Counted from the stretch's first letter, positions 36,025 through 45,022 are shown. The stretch: 64,000 bases of DNA from Venatoribacter cucullus (GCF_016132445.1 NZ_CP046056.1:248001-312000); one strand, 5' to 3'. Notes: generated by a model from the sequence alone, not told the origin. Program-made: numbers and translations.

Positions 36025-37260
36025 ATGCTGACTCATCTCTCCGCCGATCTGCGCCAGTATCTGGTGGTGACCGGTAATTACTGGGCCTTTACCCTTACAG
36101 ACGGTGCCTTGCGCATGCTGGTGGTGCTGCATTTTCATGCGCTGGGGTACAGCCCGCTGAACATTGCACTGCTGTTTTTGTTTTATGAGATTTTCGGCGT
36201 TATTACTAATTTAGTCGGTGGCTGGCTGGGAGCACGGCTGGGACTGAACCGCACCATGAACATAGGCTTATTTCTGCAGTTGGTGGCATTGGCCATGCTG
36301 CTGGTGCCGGCATCCATGTTAACGGTGGTGTGGGTGATGGCAGCACAGGCGCTGTCGGGTATCGCCAAAGACCTGAATAAAATGAGCGCCAAAAGCTCGA
36401 TTAAATTATTGCTACCGGAAGATGCCGAAGGCGCTTTATATAAATGGGTCGCCATTCTCACCGGCTCCAAAAATGCCATGAAAGGCGCCGGATTTTTTCT
36501 CGGTGGTGTGCTGTTAATGACGCTGGGTTTCAGCGGCGCCATATTGGCGATGCTGCTGGGCTTGTTGCTGGTGTGGCTGCTCAGTCTGGTGCTTTTGAAG
36601 CGGGATTTAGGCAAAGCCAAAAACAAACCGAAATTCCGCGATATTGTCTCCAAAAGCCGCGCCATTAATATTTTATCGGCGGCGCGGATGCTGTTATTCG
36701 GCGCGCGTGATGTGTGGTTTGTGGTCGCCTTGCCGGTATTTCTGGCGCAGACGCTGGGCTGGGATCACTGGCAGACCGGCGGCTTTCTGGCCTTATGGGT
36801 CATTGGCTATGGCGCGGTACAAACGCAGGCGCCGAGGCTCACCGGCAAGCGCGCTGGCACCGTGCCGGATGGCCGCAGCGCTGTTCTTTGGGCTGCACCA
36901 TTAATGCTGTTACCGGCGCTGATTGCAGCAGGGCTTTACGTGGGGTTTGATCCGGCCTTCACCATCATTATTGGCTTGCTGGCCTTTGGCGCCGTGTTTG
37001 CAGTGAACTCGTCGCTGCACAGCTATTTAATCGTCAGCTACGCCGGCCGCGATGGTGTGTCGCTGGACGTCGGCTTTTATTACATGGCCAACGCCATGGG
37101 CCGTTTGCTGGGCACCCTGTTGTCAGGCTGGTTATTCCAGTTGGCCGGGCAGGGCAGCAGCGGGTTGCAGGCTTGCCTGTGGGTATCGGCTATGCTGCTG
37201 TTGCTGACGTTGGTGATTTCTCTGGCGTTACCAACGACTGCGCAAGCCCGCTCCGCCTGA
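36025..37260 (+). CDS. arsJ: Organoarsenical efflux transporter ArsJ (MFS)
   Basis: A 411-residue major-facilitator protein with twelve helices. It starts at the ATG at 36025 (MLTHLSADLRQYLVVTGNYW) and contains DLNKMSAKSSIKLLLPEDAE and LFGARDVWFVVALPVFL, which are diagnostic of ArsJ. ArsJ exports 1-arseno-3-phosphoglycerate made by the neighbouring GAPDH, conferring arsenate resistance. The Shine-Dalgarno sequence is weak. The frame stays open upstream into the repeat locus, but that part is not family-like. Because locus C separates it from GAPDH, separate transcription is possible. Confidence 0.93.
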   Translation: MLTHLSADLRQYLVVTGNYWAFTLTDGALRMLVVLHFHALGYSPLNIALLFLFYEIFGVITNLVGGWLGARLGLNRTMNIGLFLQLVALAMLLVPASMLTVVWVMAAQALSGIAKDLNKMSAKSSIKLLLPEDAEGALYKWVAILTGSKNAMKGAGFFLGGVLLMTLGFSGAILAMLLGLLLVWLLSLVLLKRDLGKAKNKPKFRDIVSKSRAINILSAARMLLFGARDVWFVVALPVFLAQTLGWDHWQTGGFLALWVIGYGAVQTQAPRLTGKRAGTVPDGRSAVLWAAPLMLLPALIAAGLYVGFDPAFTIIIGLLAFGAVFAVNSSLHSYLIVSYAGRDGVSLDVGFYYMANAMGRLLGTLLSGWLFQLAGQGSSGLQACLWVSAMLLLLTLVISLALPTTAQARSA

Positions 37261-37359
37261 AAAGCACTGTTCCTCTGATCAGCCCAAGGCTGGCTTGCGG
37301 CTCTGACGGCCTTGCGTCTTAATGATCGGCGATTTTTGTGTATCCACAGGAGCCTTGTC

Positions 37360-38361
37360 ATGATTAAAGCCTACGCCGCATTTGAACCGGGTGGTGAATT
37401 AAAATCCTTTGAGTACGATCCAGGCCCGCTGGGTGATCATGATGTGGAAATCGAGGTGGATTACTGCGGTATCTGTCACAGCGACCTCAGCATGCTGAAT
37501 AACGAATGGGGTATTACCCAGTATCCTTTTGTACCCGGCCATGAAGTGGCGGGCCGTATCAGCGCCGTGGGTAAACATGTGAATAAATTCAGCATCGGCG
37601 ACCGCGTCGGTTTAGGCTGGCATTCCAGCTACTGCAACGAATGCAACACCTGTATGGAAGGCGACCATAACCTGTGCCGCGATGCGCAGGGCACCATTGT
37701 TGGTCGTCACGGTGGCTTTGCCGATAAAGTACGGGCACAGGCCGCCAGTGTGGTGAAACTGCCGGACACCTTAAGCAGCGAAAGTGCCGGGCCGTTATTC
37801 TGCGGCGGTATTACCGTATTCAATCCCATTGTGCAGTTCGATCTGAAACCCACTGCCCGTGTCGGCGTGATTGGCATCGGTGGTCTCGGCCATATGGCGG
37901 TGCAATTTCTGAATAAATGGGGTTGTGAAGTCACGGCCTTTACCTCGTCGGAAGCCAAGCGTACCGAAGCACTGGAACTGGGCGCGCACCGCACCCTGGA
38001 TTCCCGCGATAAGGATGCCTTAAAAGCCTCGGCCGGTTATTTCGATCTGATTATTTCCACCGTCAACGTCGAACTGGATTGGGGTGGTTATATCAGTACG
38101 CTGCGTCCTAAAGGCCGTTTGCATCTGGTCGGCGCGGTGCTGGAACCGATGAAAATCAGCGTGATGGCCCTGATGGGTGGTCAGCGCTCCGTGTCGTCGT
38201 CACCGGTCGGCAGTCCGGCGGTTATTGCGCAAATGCTGGAATTTGCCGCCCGTCATCGTATTGAACCCAAGGTGGAAGTGTTCCCGATGGCGGACGTAAA
38301 TGCCGCGATTGACCGGCTGGAAAATGGCAGCCCGCGTTACCGGGTGGTGCTGAAGCGCTGA
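37360..38361 (+). CDS. Zinc-type alcohol/aldehyde reductase (Ahr/YjgB-like)
   Basis: A 333-residue medium-chain dehydrogenase. Catalytic zinc ligands are in [18 protein letters not shown] and GHEVAGRI, the structural zinc lobe is [15 protein letters not shown], and the nucleotide fold is [20 protein letters not shown]. The sequence is closest in pattern to NADPH-dependent aldehyde reductases of the Ahr/YahK group. Start ATG 37360 follows ACAGGAGCC. It is transcribed alone. The physiological substrate is not evident. Confidence 0.9.
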   Translation: MIKAYAAFEPGGELKSFEYDPGPLGDHDVEIEVDYCGICHSDLSMLNNEWGITQYPFVPGHEVAGRISAVGKHVNKFSIGDRVGLGWHSSYCNECNTCMEGDHNLCRDAQGTIVGRHGGFADKVRAQAASVVKLPDTLSSESAGPLFCGGITVFNPIVQFDLKPTARVGVIGIGGLGHMAVQFLNKWGCEVTAFTSSEAKRTEALELGAHRTLDSRDKDALKASAGYFDLIISTVNVELDWGGYISTLRPKGRLHLVGAVLEPMKISVMALMGGQRSVSSSPVGSPAVIAQMLEFAARHRIEPKVEVFPMADVNAAIDRLENGSPRYRVVLKR

Positions 38362-38484
38362 CAGGTGTTGTCGCCGTGCACGGCGGCATTATTGCCGCTG
38401 TCGCACAGCTTTGTCGCTGTGGCTGGGTTGATCTGGCCCGGCACAGTGATTAAGGTCGGTTTTTTTCTGCAGCAGAAGATTGTT

Positions 38485-38994
38485 ATGACACAGCACGAAT
38501 GGCGTCCGTTAACCAATATTGATCACGACTGTTTTGGCTGCGGTCAGCATAATCATCAGGGTCTGAAAATGACCTTCGCCACCAATGGCGAACAGTTACG
38601 TTCCGAGCTGGTGATTCCCGAGCATCTGCGCGGCTGGAGTAATCTGGTGCATGGCGGTATTACCACCACCATTCTGGATGAAATGATGGGCTGGGCCGGT
38701 ATTTATTTTCTGAATAAATTTGTGCTTACCCGCGATATTAAAGTGCGTTTCCGGCTGCCGGTCTTTATTGGTGAAAGCGTCAGTGTTATTGGCTATGTCG
38801 CCGAATGCAAAAACGACAGGCGCGCCTTATTGGTGGCTGAACTTTATAACAGCAAGGGCCAGCTGGCGGCAAAAGCGGAAGGGGATTTTGCGTTATTTGA
38901 ACCACAACGCTTTGCGGAACTGAATCTGGTGCCGGATGGCAAACTGGAAAAAATGCAGCAGATGTTCAGCTGTAATCAAAATATCGGCGCATAA
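38485..38994 (+). CDS. PaaI-family hotdog thioesterase
   Basis: A 169-residue hotdog-fold protein, probably an acyl-CoA thioesterase. The segment CFGCGQHNHQGLKM is followed by the helix-start motif NLVHGGITTTILDEMMGWAG, with the catalytic aspartate/glutamate region after HGG. The start is the ATG at 38485. The upstream frame back to 38365 is open but not family-like, and the ribosome site is weak. It ends at the shared terminator with the opposing DksA-like gene. Confidence 0.82.
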   Translation: MTQHEWRPLTNIDHDCFGCGQHNHQGLKMTFATNGEQLRSELVIPEHLRGWSNLVHGGITTTILDEMMGWAGIYFLNKFVLTRDIKVRFRLPVFIGESVSVIGYVAECKNDRRALLVAELYNSKGQLAAKAEGDFALFEPQRFAELNLVPDGKLEKMQQMFSCNQNIGA

Positions 38995-39028
38995 AAAACC
39001 CGCTGTAAAATACTGCAGCGGGTTTTTT
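38993..39028. terminator. Bidirectional rho-independent terminator
   Basis: A6, then CCCGCTG (38999-39005), a 10-base loop, CAGCGGG (39016-39022), then T6. It serves the plus-strand thioesterase gene, whose stop lies inside its left edge, and the minus-strand DksA-like gene that ends at 39039. Confidence 0.93.
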
Positions 39029-39038
39029 ATAAGCGGAA

Positions 39039-39371
39039 TTATTCCTGCGCAGCTGCACATTTAATGCAAAGCGTTGCGTAAGGCACCGCCTGCAGGCGTT
39101 CGGTGCCAATATCGGCACCACAGCCACTGCATTCACCGTAATTGCCATCTTCAATGCGCTGCAAAGCCTGACCAATCTGCTGAATTTCATAGCGGGCTTC
39201 GACACTGATGGTGCGTAATACATCATCGTTTTCCCGCTCGCTGGCCTGTTCAGCAAAATCCGCCGACACGGCCTCATCACGATGGCTGGCATCGCGGGCG
39301 GTTTTGTCGGCACGGGCTTCCAGCATCTGCTGACGCTGTAATAATTGTTCGCGGACTTTATCCAGATTCAT
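39039..39371 (-). CDS. DksA/TraR-family zinc-finger protein
   Basis: A 110-residue protein with an N-terminal coiled coil (VREQLLQRQQMLEARADK) and a C-terminal four-cysteine zinc finger (CSGCG and CIKC, about residues 80-105). This is the pattern of short DksA-like proteins that bind the RNA polymerase secondary channel. It lacks the long DksA coiled coil. AGGAAGAC precedes the ATG. It lies downstream of the CBS-domain gene on the same strand. Confidence 0.87.
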   Translation of the reverse strand: MNLDKVREQLLQRQQMLEARADKTARDASHRDEAVSADFAEQASERENDDVLRTISVEARYEIQQIGQALQRIEDGNYGECSGCGADIGTERLQAVPYATLCIKCAAAQE

Positions 39372-39437
39372 AATGTCTTCCTGTTTATAATCTGTCTGCA
39401 GGCTAACCCATTGGCTGGCCTGCAGCCTTGATGTGCA

Positions 39438-39869
39438 TCAGCCGGCCGGGCGCTGCTCCAGCAGTTCAATGGCCAGGCGGACAAAATCCTGCGAGCTGAC
39501 AATACCCAGCAAGCGTTCCTGTTCATCGGCGACCAGCAGGCAACCGTGGCGCTTACTGCGTAATAAGCGGCCGGCTTCGGCCAGGTCCAGATCCGGGCGT
39601 ACGGTCTGAATATCGTTTTTCATACACTGGCGTACGCTGGTTTTGGCCAGATAATTGCGCAGATTATGAGCACCGAATTTATCGGTAATGCGGAAGGCTT
39701 CGGCCAGAAACTCTTTCTGGCTTAACAGCCCAACCACAATGCCGCTTTCATCCAGTACCGGAATATGGCGGATAGAATGGGTGGCCATGGTTTGTTCGAC
39801 ATCCTGCAGGGTGTCATCGGCCTGGTGGGTAAGGACATTGCGGATCATCAGATCGCTGACCAGTTTCAT
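39438..39869 (-). CDS. CBS-domain protein
   Basis: A 143-residue protein made of a pair of CBS domains (MIRNVLTHQADDTLQDVEQTM; HSIRHIPVLDESGIVVGLLS; then SVRQCMKNDIQTVRPDLDL and HGCLLVADEQERLLGIVSSQ, each quoted in part). Such modules bind adenosyl nucleotides and sense energy state. The partner is unknown. It is divergent from the ComFB gene across 99 bases and may be co-transcribed with the DksA-like gene. Confidence 0.87.
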   Translation of the reverse strand: MKLVSDLMIRNVLTHQADDTLQDVEQTMATHSIRHIPVLDESGIVVGLLSQKEFLAEAFRITDKFGAHNLRNYLAKTSVRQCMKNDIQTVRPDLDLAEAGRLLRSKRHGCLLVADEQERLLGIVSSQDFVRLAIELLEQRPAG

Positions 39870-39930
39870 AACGCTTCCTGTGTCAATTTCAGCTTAAAAA
39901 GGTTGAGTGTCAGTAAAGCAGGAAATCATC

Positions 39931-39957
39931 AAAGTGCTATCCTCACGTCAGCACTTT
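39931..39957 (+). promoter_or_regulatory. Inverted repeat at the ComFB ribosome site
   Basis: AAAGTGCT (39931-39938) and AGCACTTT (39950-39957) form a perfect 8-bp stem with an 11-base loop directly before GGAG and the ATG at 39969. It could be an operator or could modulate translation. No regulator is indicated. Confidence 0.4.
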
Positions 39958-39968
39958 GGAGAGTCATC

Positions 39969-40244
39969 ATGAGCATCAGTAACCATATCCGCAACTACTA
40001 CGAACAGCTGGTCGCCGAAGAAGTCCGCCGCCGCCTGCACGATGCCGAACCACCGGCAACACTGGATTACATGGCCGATGTGGCCTGTGTGGCGCTGAAC
40101 CGTCTACCGCCCCGTTATATCCGCTTTGAGGTGGACATGGCGTTTTATATGTCGGCCGATGAATATGTGCAGACCCAGAAAGCGGTGGAAAATGCCGTAA
40201 CCGATGCGCTGGCCTTTGTGGCGCAGCATCATCGCCGTGACTGA
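39969..40244 (+). CDS. ComFB-domain protein
   Basis: A 91-residue protein with the late-competence ComFB pattern: SNHIRNYYEQLVAEEVRRRL, DVACVALNRLPPRYIRFEVD (core ALNRLPPRYIR) and a C-terminal helix AVENAVTDALAFV. In Bacillus the function is unknown. In cyanobacteria, ComFB-domain proteins have been reported as c-di-GMP receptors, which would fit the many c-di-GMP genes here, but this is inference. TTTGGAG precedes the ATG. The 100-base interval after it leads to the CpxR-like regulator. Confidence 0.8.
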   Translation: MSISNHIRNYYEQLVAEEVRRRLHDAEPPATLDYMADVACVALNRLPPRYIRFEVDMAFYMSADEYVQTQKAVENAVTDALAFVAQHHRRD

Positions 40245-40259
40245 ATGTAACCGGGCGTC

Positions 40260-40274
40260 TTTACAAAATGTAAA
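40260..40274 (+). promoter_or_regulatory. Possible CpxR-type autoregulatory site
   Basis: TTTACA-AAA-TGTAAA is a perfect inverted repeat containing GTAAA, the half-site known for CpxR, with a further GTAAC at 40247. It lies 71 bases before the cpxR-like start. Canonical CpxR sites are direct GTAAA repeats, so the match is partial. Confidence 0.4.
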
Positions 40275-40344
40275 GAAACGGGCCAACAGCTTGAAATAAA
40301 TACATTTTTCCTGAACTCTGAGCCACTAAGGATGAGGATCAGGT

Positions 40345-41040
40345 ATGAATGTACTGTTAGTCGACGACGATCAGGAACTCTGTGCACTGTTGAAGCGTTA
40401 CCTTGAACGCGAGCTGTTTAAGGTAACTGCCGTGCATGAAGCCACCACCGGGCTCAGCGAAGCGCTGTCGGGTAAATACCAGGCCGTTATTCTGGATGTG
40501 ATGCTGCCGGGCGGTGACGGGCTGGATATTCTGCGCAATATCCGCCAGCGCAGCGATCTGCCGGTGCTGATGCTGACCGCCAAAGGCGATGAAACCGACC
40601 GTATTGAAGGGCTGGAAATCGGCGCCGATGATTACCTGCCCAAACCCTGCAACCCGCGTGAACTGGCTGCCCGCCTGCGTTCTGTCTTACGCCGTGGCCG
40701 TTCCGGCCAGATTGCCGATGCGCTGCTGCAGGTGGACGAACTGACCATTGACCTCGACCAGCACCGCGTTCTGCGCGACGGTCAGCCGGTTGAGCTGACG
40801 GTCACCGAATTCAATATTCTCAGTGTGCTGGCCCGCGAAGCCGGCAATGTGGTGGAAAAAAACCGTCTGGCCGAGCAATCGTTGCAACGCTCACTGACGT
40901 TATTCGACCGCAGCCTTGATATGCACCTGAGCAATCTGCGCAAAAAACTCGGCCCCAACCGGCAGGGCGAAGCCCGCATCCGCACCGTGCGCGGTATCGG
41001 TTACTGGTACGCGCCGGAAACGGTGACGGCCAACACCTGA
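40345..41040 (+). CDS. OmpR-family response regulator (CpxR-like)
   Basis: A 231-residue regulator. The receiver domain has D7-D9 and phospho-acceptor D51 (AVILDVMLPGGDGL) and the switch lysine in YLPKPCNPRELAARL. The C-terminal winged helix contains LTVTEFNILSVLAREAG and SLDMHLSNLRKKLG-like LDMHLSNLRKKLGPN with IRTVRGIGYW. The ELAARLRSVLRRG pattern and gene order with a CpxA-like kinase suggest the CpxR group for envelope stress. GAGGATCAGGT precedes the ATG, and it overlaps the kinase gene by one base. Confidence 0.9.
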   Translation: MNVLLVDDDQELCALLKRYLERELFKVTAVHEATTGLSEALSGKYQAVILDVMLPGGDGLDILRNIRQRSDLPVLMLTAKGDETDRIEGLEIGADDYLPKPCNPRELAARLRSVLRRGRSGQIADALLQVDELTIDLDQHRVLRDGQPVELTVTEFNILSVLAREAGNVVEKNRLAEQSLQRSLTLFDRSLDMHLSNLRKKLGPNRQGEARIRTVRGIGYWYAPETVTANT

Positions 41041-42401
41041 TGCGCGGCATTTTTATCCGCATTTATCTGGCCTTTCTGGTCACCAGTCTGGTGGCCACGC
41101 TGGTGACCGTACTGCTGGCCATGTATTACCGTCAGTGGTCAAACGACTCCGTTAACCTTATTGCCCCCACCGGCGGTTATATTTCCGCCGCCGAACTGAT
41201 GCTGCAGCGCGGTGGCGAGCCGCTGTTGCTGGAATGGCTGCTGACCTTCGAGCGCCATCCCAGCGTCAATGCCTATGTGTTTGATGATCAGGGCGTCAGT
41301 CTGACCCCGGCCGTGCCCGTGGATGTGCTCAGTTACGCCTTTGCGGCCGATTCCTATCAGGCCCGGGTTAACCCGCTGGGGCAGACCGAAATTCTGGTGA
41401 AGGCACCGCTGCACAGCCTGGATGGGCGGGTGTACCTGTTGGTGGTGGAATTCCTGCACCCGTTGGCGGTGTTTAATCTGCCCATCTATCTGGCGCTCGG
41501 GCTGGTGGCTTCATTGCTGCTGTTCGCCTTATGGAGCTATGTGCTGTCGCGTTATCTGACCCGGCCGTTACTGTCATTGCGGCGCAGCGTGCGCGCCTTT
41601 GCCGATGGTCAGTGGCCGGTGCGTATTGCCCCGCGGGTACTGGCGCGGCCGGATGAAATCGGTGAGCTGGGGCGTGAATTCAGCCAGATGGCCAGCCGCC
41701 TGCAGCGGCTGATTTCCGATCAGCGCCAGCTGCTGCGCGATGTCTCCCACGAATTACGGTCGCCGCTGGCGCGCAGTGCAGTGGCGCTGGAGCTGGCACG
41801 GCTGGATGCGGTGCCGGAACAGCAGGAATACCTCGACCGTATCGAACTGGAAACCGGCCGGCTGAACGAGCTGATTGAAGATCTATTGCACATGGCACGG
41901 CTGGAAACGGTGCAGGACCGCCAGCACTGGCAACGCTTTGACTGCGCAGAGCTGTTGCAGCAAGTGGTGGCTGATGCCCGTTTTGAACGGCCGGATTCAC
42001 CCTTGCAGCTGCAGCTGCCGGCCGGCGCCGTAACGTTGCAGGGTGACCCGCGCCTGCTGCTGTCAGCGTTTGAAAATATTATCCGCAATGCCTTGCTGCA
42101 CACCGCGCCGCAAACCTCGGTGGACATCAGTCTGCAGGTCGCGGCGGTGGCTGAAATCCGTATCCGTGACCACGGCCCCGGGGTGCCGGAGCATCTGCTG
42201 GCTGATTTATTGCGCCCCTTTGTGCGCAGCGAGCAGGCCCGCGAGCGCAGTCCCGATACGCTGCAACAAGGACACCGTGGTTTCGGCCTGGGGCTGGCCA
42301 TTGCCCAGCGCGTTATTCAGCACCACGACGGTACGCTGCAGCTCGGTAATCATCCGCAAGGCGGGTTGCAGGTATTGATCCGTCTGCCGGTGGTGGTTTG
42401 A
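41040..42401 (+). CDS. Sensor histidine kinase (CpxA-like)
   Basis: A 453-residue membrane kinase with helices at about 5-28 and 146-168 around a periplasmic domain. A HAMP segment follows (RYLTRPLLSLRRSVRAFADG). The HisKA box is RDVSHELRSPLARSAVAL with H237, and the ATPase part has NIIRNALLHT, DHGPGVP and GFGLGLAIAQ. It overlaps the regulator stop (TGATG). The periplasmic domain is short (about 115 residues), as in CpxA. The small exported protein that follows may be its partner. Confidence 0.9.
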   Translation: MRGIFIRIYLAFLVTSLVATLVTVLLAMYYRQWSNDSVNLIAPTGGYISAAELMLQRGGEPLLLEWLLTFERHPSVNAYVFDDQGVSLTPAVPVDVLSYAFAADSYQARVNPLGQTEILVKAPLHSLDGRVYLLVVEFLHPLAVFNLPIYLALGLVASLLLFALWSYVLSRYLTRPLLSLRRSVRAFADGQWPVRIAPRVLARPDEIGELGREFSQMASRLQRLISDQRQLLRDVSHELRSPLARSAVALELARLDAVPEQQEYLDRIELETGRLNELIEDLLHMARLETVQDRQHWQRFDCAELLQQVVADARFERPDSPLQLQLPAGAVTLQGDPRLLLSAFENIIRNALLHTAPQTSVDISLQVAAVAEIRIRDHGPGVPEHLLADLLRPFVRSEQARERSPDTLQQGHRGFGLGLAIAQRVIQHHDGTLQLGNHPQGGLQVLIRLPVVV

Positions 42402-42496
42402 ATGCGGTTGGCTTTACCAGAGGTTTACGCCGGTGCGGCTGGGTTTGTGGCGCTGGCTGTCGTTACAATCGGCGCACGTTTTAATGAGGACATACT

Positions 42497-42817
42497 GTGA
42501 GGCGGATTTGTTTTATTGCTCTGCTGTTAGCGGCTGCCGGCGTCCAGGCCGACCCGCTGCTGCGCCTGCCGGAGCCGGTCGCAGTGCCACCGGCGGCCGT
42601 CACCCAGCTGGAGTGGAATAACAGCCGTCCGGAACAACGCCAGGCGCTGGATCATTTCTATCGCTCACTGCAAAGCCAGCAACCAGACCTGAACAGTCAG
42701 CAGCTGCAACGCCAGCAGCACATTGACCAGCTGCGCGGCATGTCCCCCGAGCAGCGTCAGCAACAGTTCCTGAATTTTATCCAACAGCAGAACGCTGCCA
42801 CCCTGCCACCGCGCTGA
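42497..42817 (+). CDS. Small exported glutamine-rich protein, possible CpxP-like partner
   Basis: A 106-residue protein with the signal peptide MRRICFIALLLAAAGVQA and a mature helical, glutamine-rich part. It contains MSPEQRQQQFLNFIQQQ, which loosely recalls the LTxxQ repeats of CpxP/Spy chaperones and of DUF3106 proteins. GTG start behind AATGAGGA. The position 95 bases after a CpxRA-like pair supports a role as a periplasmic adaptor or target, but no family match is certain. Confidence 0.6.
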   Translation: MRRICFIALLLAAAGVQADPLLRLPEPVAVPPAAVTQLEWNNSRPEQRQALDHFYRSLQSQQPDLNSQQLQRQQHIDQLRGMSPEQRQQQFLNFIQQQNAATLPPR

Positions 42818-42875
42818 CTTCCTGCGCGGCTGGTCAGCCGTTAGAATGCCGGCTTTTCCTGTTGCCGGAACCGCT

Positions 42876-43910
42876 ATGAAAACCCGTATTACCGAACTCT
42901 TAGGTATTCAACACCCCATTCTGCTGCCGGGCATGAGCTGGATCTCCACCCCGGAACTGGTGGCGGCGGTGTCCAACGCCGGTGGTCTGGGTATTCTGGC
43001 CAGCGGCCCGTTAACGCCCGCGCAAACCCGCGCGGCGATTCGTCAAATCCGTGCCTTAACCAGCAAGCCCTTTGGTATCGGCGTTACGCTGCTGATGCCG
43101 GGTGCCAAAGAAAACGCCGACGTAGCGCTGGACGAACAGGTGCCGGTGATTAACTTTTCCCTCGGCAAAGGCGACTGGATTGTGCAGCGCGCCCACGCCT
43201 ACGGCGGCAAAGTGATTGCCACCGTGGTATCCGAAAAACACGCGCTGTCGGCCCAGGCCATTGGCGCCGATGCCTTGCTGGTAACCGGCCATGAAGCCGC
43301 CGCCCACGGCGGCGATGTTACCTCGCTGGTGCTGGTGCCGGCGATTGCCGGCAAAGTGACCATTCCGGTCATCGCTACCGGTGGTTTTGCCGACGGCCGC
43401 GGCCTGCTGGCGGCGCTGGCGCTGGGTGCCGAAGGCATTGCCATGGGCTCACGTTTTGCCACCAGCCTGGAAAGCCCGCTGCATCAGGCCACCAAGCAGG
43501 CGGTGCTGGAGCGCAGCGAACAAGACACCATTTATTCGAAAAACTTTGATGGTATCCCGGCCCGGGTGATGCGCACGCCGCGATCCCTTAAAGCCACCCG
43601 CAAACCGATGAATTTTTTCGTCGCCAGCTGGCAGGCGACCAAAGCCGCGAAACTGATTGGTCAGCCGGTGTGGAAGGTCATGATCGGTATGCTGGCGATG
43701 CTGGATAAGGTGAAATTGCTGGCCTATTTCGGTGCCAGCGTGCCGCGTCTGCAGGCGGCTACTATTCACGGTGACCTGCACCAGGGCGTGCAGTTTATCG
43801 GCCAGACTCAGGGGCTGATTAACGACGTGGTCAGCGTTGAGACCATTATTCAGCGCACGCTGGCGGAAGCGCAGGCACAGCATCAGCGTCTGCAACCGCT
43901 GTTGAGATAA
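42876..43910 (+). CDS. Nitronate monooxygenase family flavoprotein
   Basis: A 344-residue FMN TIM-barrel enzyme related to 2-nitropropane dioxygenase and FabK. It starts MKTRITELLGIQHPILLPGM and has VSNAGGLGILASG, the GHEAAAHGGDV loop, and the FMN-phosphate motifs IPVIATGGFADGRG and GAEGIAMGSRF. It may oxidise nitronates, but the family includes enzymes with other substrates. The start is the ATG at 42876, and an upstream frame to 42846 is open but not family-like. Confidence 0.88.
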   Translation: MKTRITELLGIQHPILLPGMSWISTPELVAAVSNAGGLGILASGPLTPAQTRAAIRQIRALTSKPFGIGVTLLMPGAKENADVALDEQVPVINFSLGKGDWIVQRAHAYGGKVIATVVSEKHALSAQAIGADALLVTGHEAAAHGGDVTSLVLVPAIAGKVTIPVIATGGFADGRGLLAALALGAEGIAMGSRFATSLESPLHQATKQAVLERSEQDTIYSKNFDGIPARVMRTPRSLKATRKPMNFFVASWQATKAAKLIGQPVWKVMIGMLAMLDKVKLLAYFGASVPRLQAATIHGDLHQGVQFIGQTQGLINDVVSVETIIQRTLAEAQAQHQRLQPLLR

Positions 43911-43986
43911 GCATCCGGCCGGGCATCAGTACCGATTTACAACCAACTGGCCGCTGATGTCCTAACACCTGTCGGTTCAGGCCGTC

Positions 43987-44063
43987 ATTGTTAGTCCGTT
44001 TTCTGAACGGGATCGACCTGCTGCTGTTGGTTGTGATGGGCAGGTTGATGAGTCTCTAACAAT
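43987..44063 (+). repeat. Long foldback in the lipase leader
   Basis: ATTGTTAG (43987-43994) pairs exactly with CTAACAAT (44056-44063). Inside it TCGACCTGC (44013-44021) pairs with GCAGGTTGA (44040-44048) with one mismatch. The structure ends 17 bases before the lipase start. No T run follows on the plus strand, so it is not a classical terminator. Confidence 0.5.
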
Positions 44064-44080
44064 AAAAAAGGCCCACACTC

Positions 44081-45022
44081 ATGCTCCGATCTGTCCTTTC
44101 TGCTGTCGTTTTATCCTCCACGTTGCTGCTGTCGCAGGCGCAGGCCATGTCTGCACCGCCGCCGACCGGTTATACCGAAACCCAGTACCCCATCGTGCTG
44201 GCCCACGGGCTGTTTGGCTTTGATGCCATTCTGGGGGTGGACTACTGGTACAAAGTGCCGGAAACCCTGCAGAAAGACGGCGCCACCGTGTTCCTGACCA
44301 GTGTCGCCAACTCCAATTCGCCGGAAGTACGTGGTGAGCAGCTGATTGCGGAAGTTGAGCGTGTACTGGCCATTACCGGTGCCGACAAAGTGAACCTGAT
44401 CGGTCACAGCCATGGTGGCCCGACCACCCGTTATGTGGCCTCAGTGCGCCCCGATCTGGTGGCGTCAGTAACCAGCATTTCCGGTGTGAATAAAGGCACC
44501 CCGGTGGCGGAAACCCTGTCGCAGTGGCAGAACGGCGCTACCGGCTTTTCCTGGTTGCTGGAAAATCTGGGCAATACACTGGCCGGTGCTATCGATTTCT
44601 TATCCGGCGGTGGTTATGAGCAGGATATTCTGGCCTCCATCGGCTCCATGACCTTTGCCGAAGCGGATGCCTTTAACCAGCAGCATCCGGGTGGTATTCC
44701 GGCTACTGCCTGTGGCGAAGGTGCCTATGAATATCAGAACGTGCGCTACTACTCCTGGGCCGGTGAAAAACCACTCACCAACGTGCTGGACCCGCTGGAA
44801 GTGGTGACCGGTGCCGCCTCGCTGTTTTTCCCGGCCGGTGAGCGCAACGATGGCCTGGTCGGTGCCTGCGCCAGCCGTCTGGGCATGGTGATCCGGGATG
44901 ACTTCAAGATGAACCATCTGGATGAAGTGAATCAGACCTTCGGTATTCACGCCCTTACCGATACCGATCCGCTGACGGTGTTCCGTACCCACGCCAACCG
45001 TCTGAAGCAGGCAGGTCTGTAA
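44081..45022 (+). CDS. Secreted triacylglycerol lipase (family I)
   Basis: A 313-residue exported esterase with a signal peptide ending near SQAQA. It has the oxyanion-hole motif LAHGLFGFD and the nucleophile elbow GHSHGGP with S110. D257 (RNDGLVG) and H279 (NHLDEVNQ) fit the rest of the triad. C211 and C263 fit the single disulfide of Pseudomonas family I.1/I.2 lipases. The adjacent foldase gene, three bases downstream, confirms a foldase-dependent lipase. Export would run through Sec and a type II system. Confidence 0.94.
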   Translation: MLRSVLSAVVLSSTLLLSQAQAMSAPPPTGYTETQYPIVLAHGLFGFDAILGVDYWYKVPETLQKDGATVFLTSVANSNSPEVRGEQLIAEVERVLAITGADKVNLIGHSHGGPTTRYVASVRPDLVASVTSISGVNKGTPVAETLSQWQNGATGFSWLLENLGNTLAGAIDFLSGGGYEQDILASIGSMTFAEADAFNQQHPGGIPATACGEGAYEYQNVRYYSWAGEKPLTNVLDPLEVVTGAASLFFPAGERNDGLVGACASRLGMVIRDDFKMNHLDEVNQTFGIHALTDTDPLTVFRTHANRLKQAGL

